Translations under genes and position numbers: made by a program
DNA from: Embleya sp045207785
GTDB taxonomy: Bacteria; Actinomycetota; Actinomycetes; Streptomycetales; Streptomycetaceae
Length of the DNA: 64,000 bases
Direction: 5' to 3'
NCBI RefSeq assembly: GCF_045207785.1
Contig: NZ_CP108776.1
Coordinates: 1,612,001-1,676,000, forward strand
Shown here: piece by piece, positions 62,711-64,000 of the stretch
How the letters are laid out: each line of letters opens with the position of its first letter
How positions within the stretch are numbered: position 1 is the stretch's first letter
Notes under the pieces: model-generated
Databases searched by the model: none
Seen by the model: the letters and a program-made list of their open reading frames with translations, nothing else
What the model was told of the DNA's origin: nothing

Positions 62711-63404
62711 GGTGTCCTCCCTGCGTTTGTCTGCCTTGCCATGAAGACACCGCCGGGCCCGCAAATGTGACATCCGCGCGATGGGGATGCCCCGGCCGCG
62801 GTACGCACCGTGGAGGATGTCGTCGCCGAACTTCACTCCACTCACCCCGGCTGACCAGGCAAAGCATCGAATTACTGCTGGAGTACCAGTACTCCAGCAG
62901 TAGATGGTGGTCCGAGAGAGGCGCGTCGGCGAGGGAAGGCCGCCAGTCCAGCCATATCCCATCGCGCATGATGACTCTCCCGCGTAGTTCCGGCTCGCCG
63001 CGCCAAGCGCGCACAGTCCTCGGGGCCACGCGTACAAACAGAAAAGAACCCTCGTCCACGCGTGGATCCCACCCGAACTTGTCGGCGAACGCCTCCGCTG
63101 CGTCTCCGGGCACCTCCTGGTCCGGGAAGCACTCCGCCTCACCCTGGAGGAGCACCACGTCGAAGGTGTCCGGTAGCGCCAGGCGCATGCGCGGCTCTGC
63201 GCGGACGTTCCGCGCAGTCACGGAAGTGGCGCTGGTGCACATCCACACTGCTCGCCCGTCCCACAAGAACCACACCGGCACCTGGTGCGGCCCGTGATCA
63301 GGGTGAGCCGTCGACACCCATACATCCCGCTCGGCAACGAGCCGCTCCAGAGCGTCGCGCATTCGCTCCGCCGTCTGGCGACGAACGATTCCCGTGGTCT
63401 CCAT
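62178..63404 (-). CDS. PPOX-fold (pyridoxamine phosphate oxidase/F420-like) protein with lost stop codon
   Basis: The first ~152 residues form a complete split-barrel flavin/F420-binding domain: VWVSTAHPDHGPHQVPVWFL, SATSVTARNVRAEPRMRLAL and FGWDPRVDEGSFLFVRV, ending RVIMRDGIWLD where family members usually stop (about 62948). Here the frame stays open for another 256 residues, through the inverted repeat, the ECF41 promoter and the overlapping CMD-like gene to 62178. That extension has no domain logic and is presumably a read-through tail after stop loss or a small frameshift. ATG 63404 follows TAGGGT, a possible -10. The gene is probably functional only if the tail is tolerated. Confidence 0.65.
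   Translation of the reverse strand: METTGIVRRQTAERMRDALERLVAERDVWVSTAHPDHGPHQVPVWFLWDGRAVWMCTSATSVTARNVRAEPRMRLALPDTFDVVLLQGEAECFPDQEVPGDAAEAFADKFGWDPRVDEGSFLFVRVAPRTVRAWRGEPELRGRVIMRDGIWLDWRPSLADAPLSDHHLLLEYWYSSSNSMLCLVSRGEWSEVRRRHPPRCVPRPGHPHRADVTFAGPAVSSWQGRQTQGGHRGATRCEDGADRSRRRHDRAVQDARGGTRTRRGDVAQPHGRRDRIGGRRQGGCVERGRRQSQVICAHGRRGAGRLRLVPGRRLLPGTEREPGHGQGEPGPALAGVGRLLPVGAGRHGVRRSHDQHPADRHRRAVRAPAGAGRPGGDGRAHRLHRLRQLRHQEQHGTGHRIAGLLRRV
62746..62772 (-). promoter_or_regulatory. ECF41-type autoregulatory promoter
   Basis: On the minus strand TGTCACA (62772-62766) and TGTC (62749-62746) are separated by 16 bases. The known ECF41 promoter has -35 TGTCACA and -10 CGTC, so the -35 is perfect and the -10 matches three of four bases. 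It lies 36 bases upstream of the CMD-like gene start. Confidence 0.7.
62874..62903. repeat. Perfect 14-bp inverted repeat with 2-bp spacer
   Basis: TACTGCTGGAGTAC (62874-62887), CA, then GTACTCCAGCAGTA (62890-62903). The dyad lies about 100 bases upstream of the ECF41 promoter, within the extended frame of the PPOX gene. Its symmetry suits binding by a dimeric regulator. It could also be a scar of an inserted palindromic element. Confidence 0.8.
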
Positions 63405-63539
63405 GAGGACCGACCCTAGCCAAGCAGGCGCGAAGCGCGCCTGAAGCGCAGGACCTGCTCCCGGCGACCGATGAACCCCTCGACATATGGCTCGGGGCGA
63501 CCGACTTCGGTACTCAGGGTGGTCGGCGGAAGTGCTCAG

Positions 63540-64000
63540 TCACACTTGTCTCCGGCAATGGCCGGGTCGGGATCGTGCCTGGTGGCGGCGTCGCCAGGCG
63601 GACGGCTGAGCCGGTGGGCCGGGTCGTGATCGGGCGGGACAGCGACAGTGATGAACAGGCGCTGGATCTCGATGCACGTCAGCGGGGTCAGGCCGTCCGG
63701 TGACCAGGGTGGTCCGGGTTGCCGGCGTGGTGGAGTGGCAGCGGTAGTAGGCGAGTTCATCGCTGGTGCGGTTACGGCGGATCAGGAGCTGATGGTGGCG
63801 CGGTGCCGCTTCGGTGAGGTCGATGACGGCCCAGTCGTAGCGCCGCTGCTCTTTCGCGCCGGGGCGGGCCGAGAGCTTCTGCCAGGCCCGCCTGGGCACC
63901 TTCTTCACGAGGGCATCAGCGCGGAAGGTGCCCGCGCCGGTGGGCACTTCGGCCGAGCAGGCCACCGCGAGGACGTAGCCGATGCCGCGGTTCTCCAGCG
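63540..64000 (-). pseudogene. IS701-family transposase remnant, continues past window edge
   Basis: The minus strand from the window edge reads LENRGIGYVLAVACS, then KKVPRRAWQKLSARPGAKEQ, RRYDWAVIDL and LLIRRNRTSDELAYYRC. These are hallmarks of IS701-type DDE transposases (RAWQRLSAG-x-GAKG, YDWA, LLIRRN, ELAYYRC). After that a section of roughly 60 residues is missing and the C-terminal end appears in two frames (TCIEIQRLFITVAVPPDHD, then AWRRRHQARSRPGHCRRQ). Internal deletion plus frameshift make it inactive. The start lies outside the window. Confidence 0.75.

Overview
The window is very GC-rich, has strongly GC-biased third codon positions, many GTG starts, dense ATGA/GTGA stop-start overlaps and typical actinomycete families (LAL regulator, ECF41 sigma factor, HxlR regulator, IdeR/DmdR-type iron box, IS701 and large serine recombinase remnants). 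It fits a Streptomyces-like actinomycete, probably an accessory (arm-like) chromosome region. This assignment is an inference from the sequence; no marker gene is present.

Layout. (1) 1-4578, minus strand: a coupled catabolic operon of carotenoid-cleavage oxygenase, acyl-CoA ligase and two thiolases, with a divergent tandem-HxlR regulator (4734-5651) and a palindromic operator candidate between them. (2) 6039-12245: a lipoprotein, a NarL-type two-component pair, a DUF4239 membrane protein, a proline-rich surface protein and a YtcJ-like amidohydrolase. (3) 12506-15549: an iron-box-controlled FecCD-type siderophore importer whose binding-protein gene survives only as a 3' remnant. (4) 15594-19600: two consecutive ATP-grasp ligases, a hemerythrin-like protein and an unrecognised protein, then a 1.3 kb gene-poor stretch with one possible small peptide gene. 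(5) 20890-43722: an apparent biosynthetic locus. Its core is a 12-gene, nearly gapless minus-strand operon (38345 down to 25968): LeuA-like synthase, MaoC dehydratase, 2OG-Fe(II) oxygenase, CitE-like lyase, an unknown protein, alpha/beta hydrolase, alpha-oxoamine synthase, ornithine-cyclodeaminase-like reductase, M24 peptidase, AtzG-like subunit, amidase and a permuted ATP-grasp ligase. A second M24 peptidase coupled to a LAL regulator lies on one side and an exporter plus carboxylic acid reductase on the other. I cannot name the product. (6) 43832-47025: a coupled AAA+ ATPase / TPR-repeat pair. (7) 47746-59475: a four-gene, translationally coupled DISARM-like defence operon: a 1.58-kaa GHKL(sacsin-like)-SF2 helicase fusion, a UvrD-like helicase, DrmA and DrmB. 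No DrmC or methyltransferase is visible. The island is bracketed by two same-orientation remnants of the same serine recombinase C-terminus (47371-47693 and 60140-60513). (8) 60786-64000: Tn3 and IS701 transposase debris around an ECF41 sigma factor operon (with a matching autoregulatory promoter) and a PPOX-fold gene that has lost its stop.

Most interesting points: the DISARM-like operon with its GHKL-helicase fusion, the recombinase repeats that frame it, and the unassigned biosynthetic operon. Functional calls rest on motifs and family knowledge read by eye; no database search was run.
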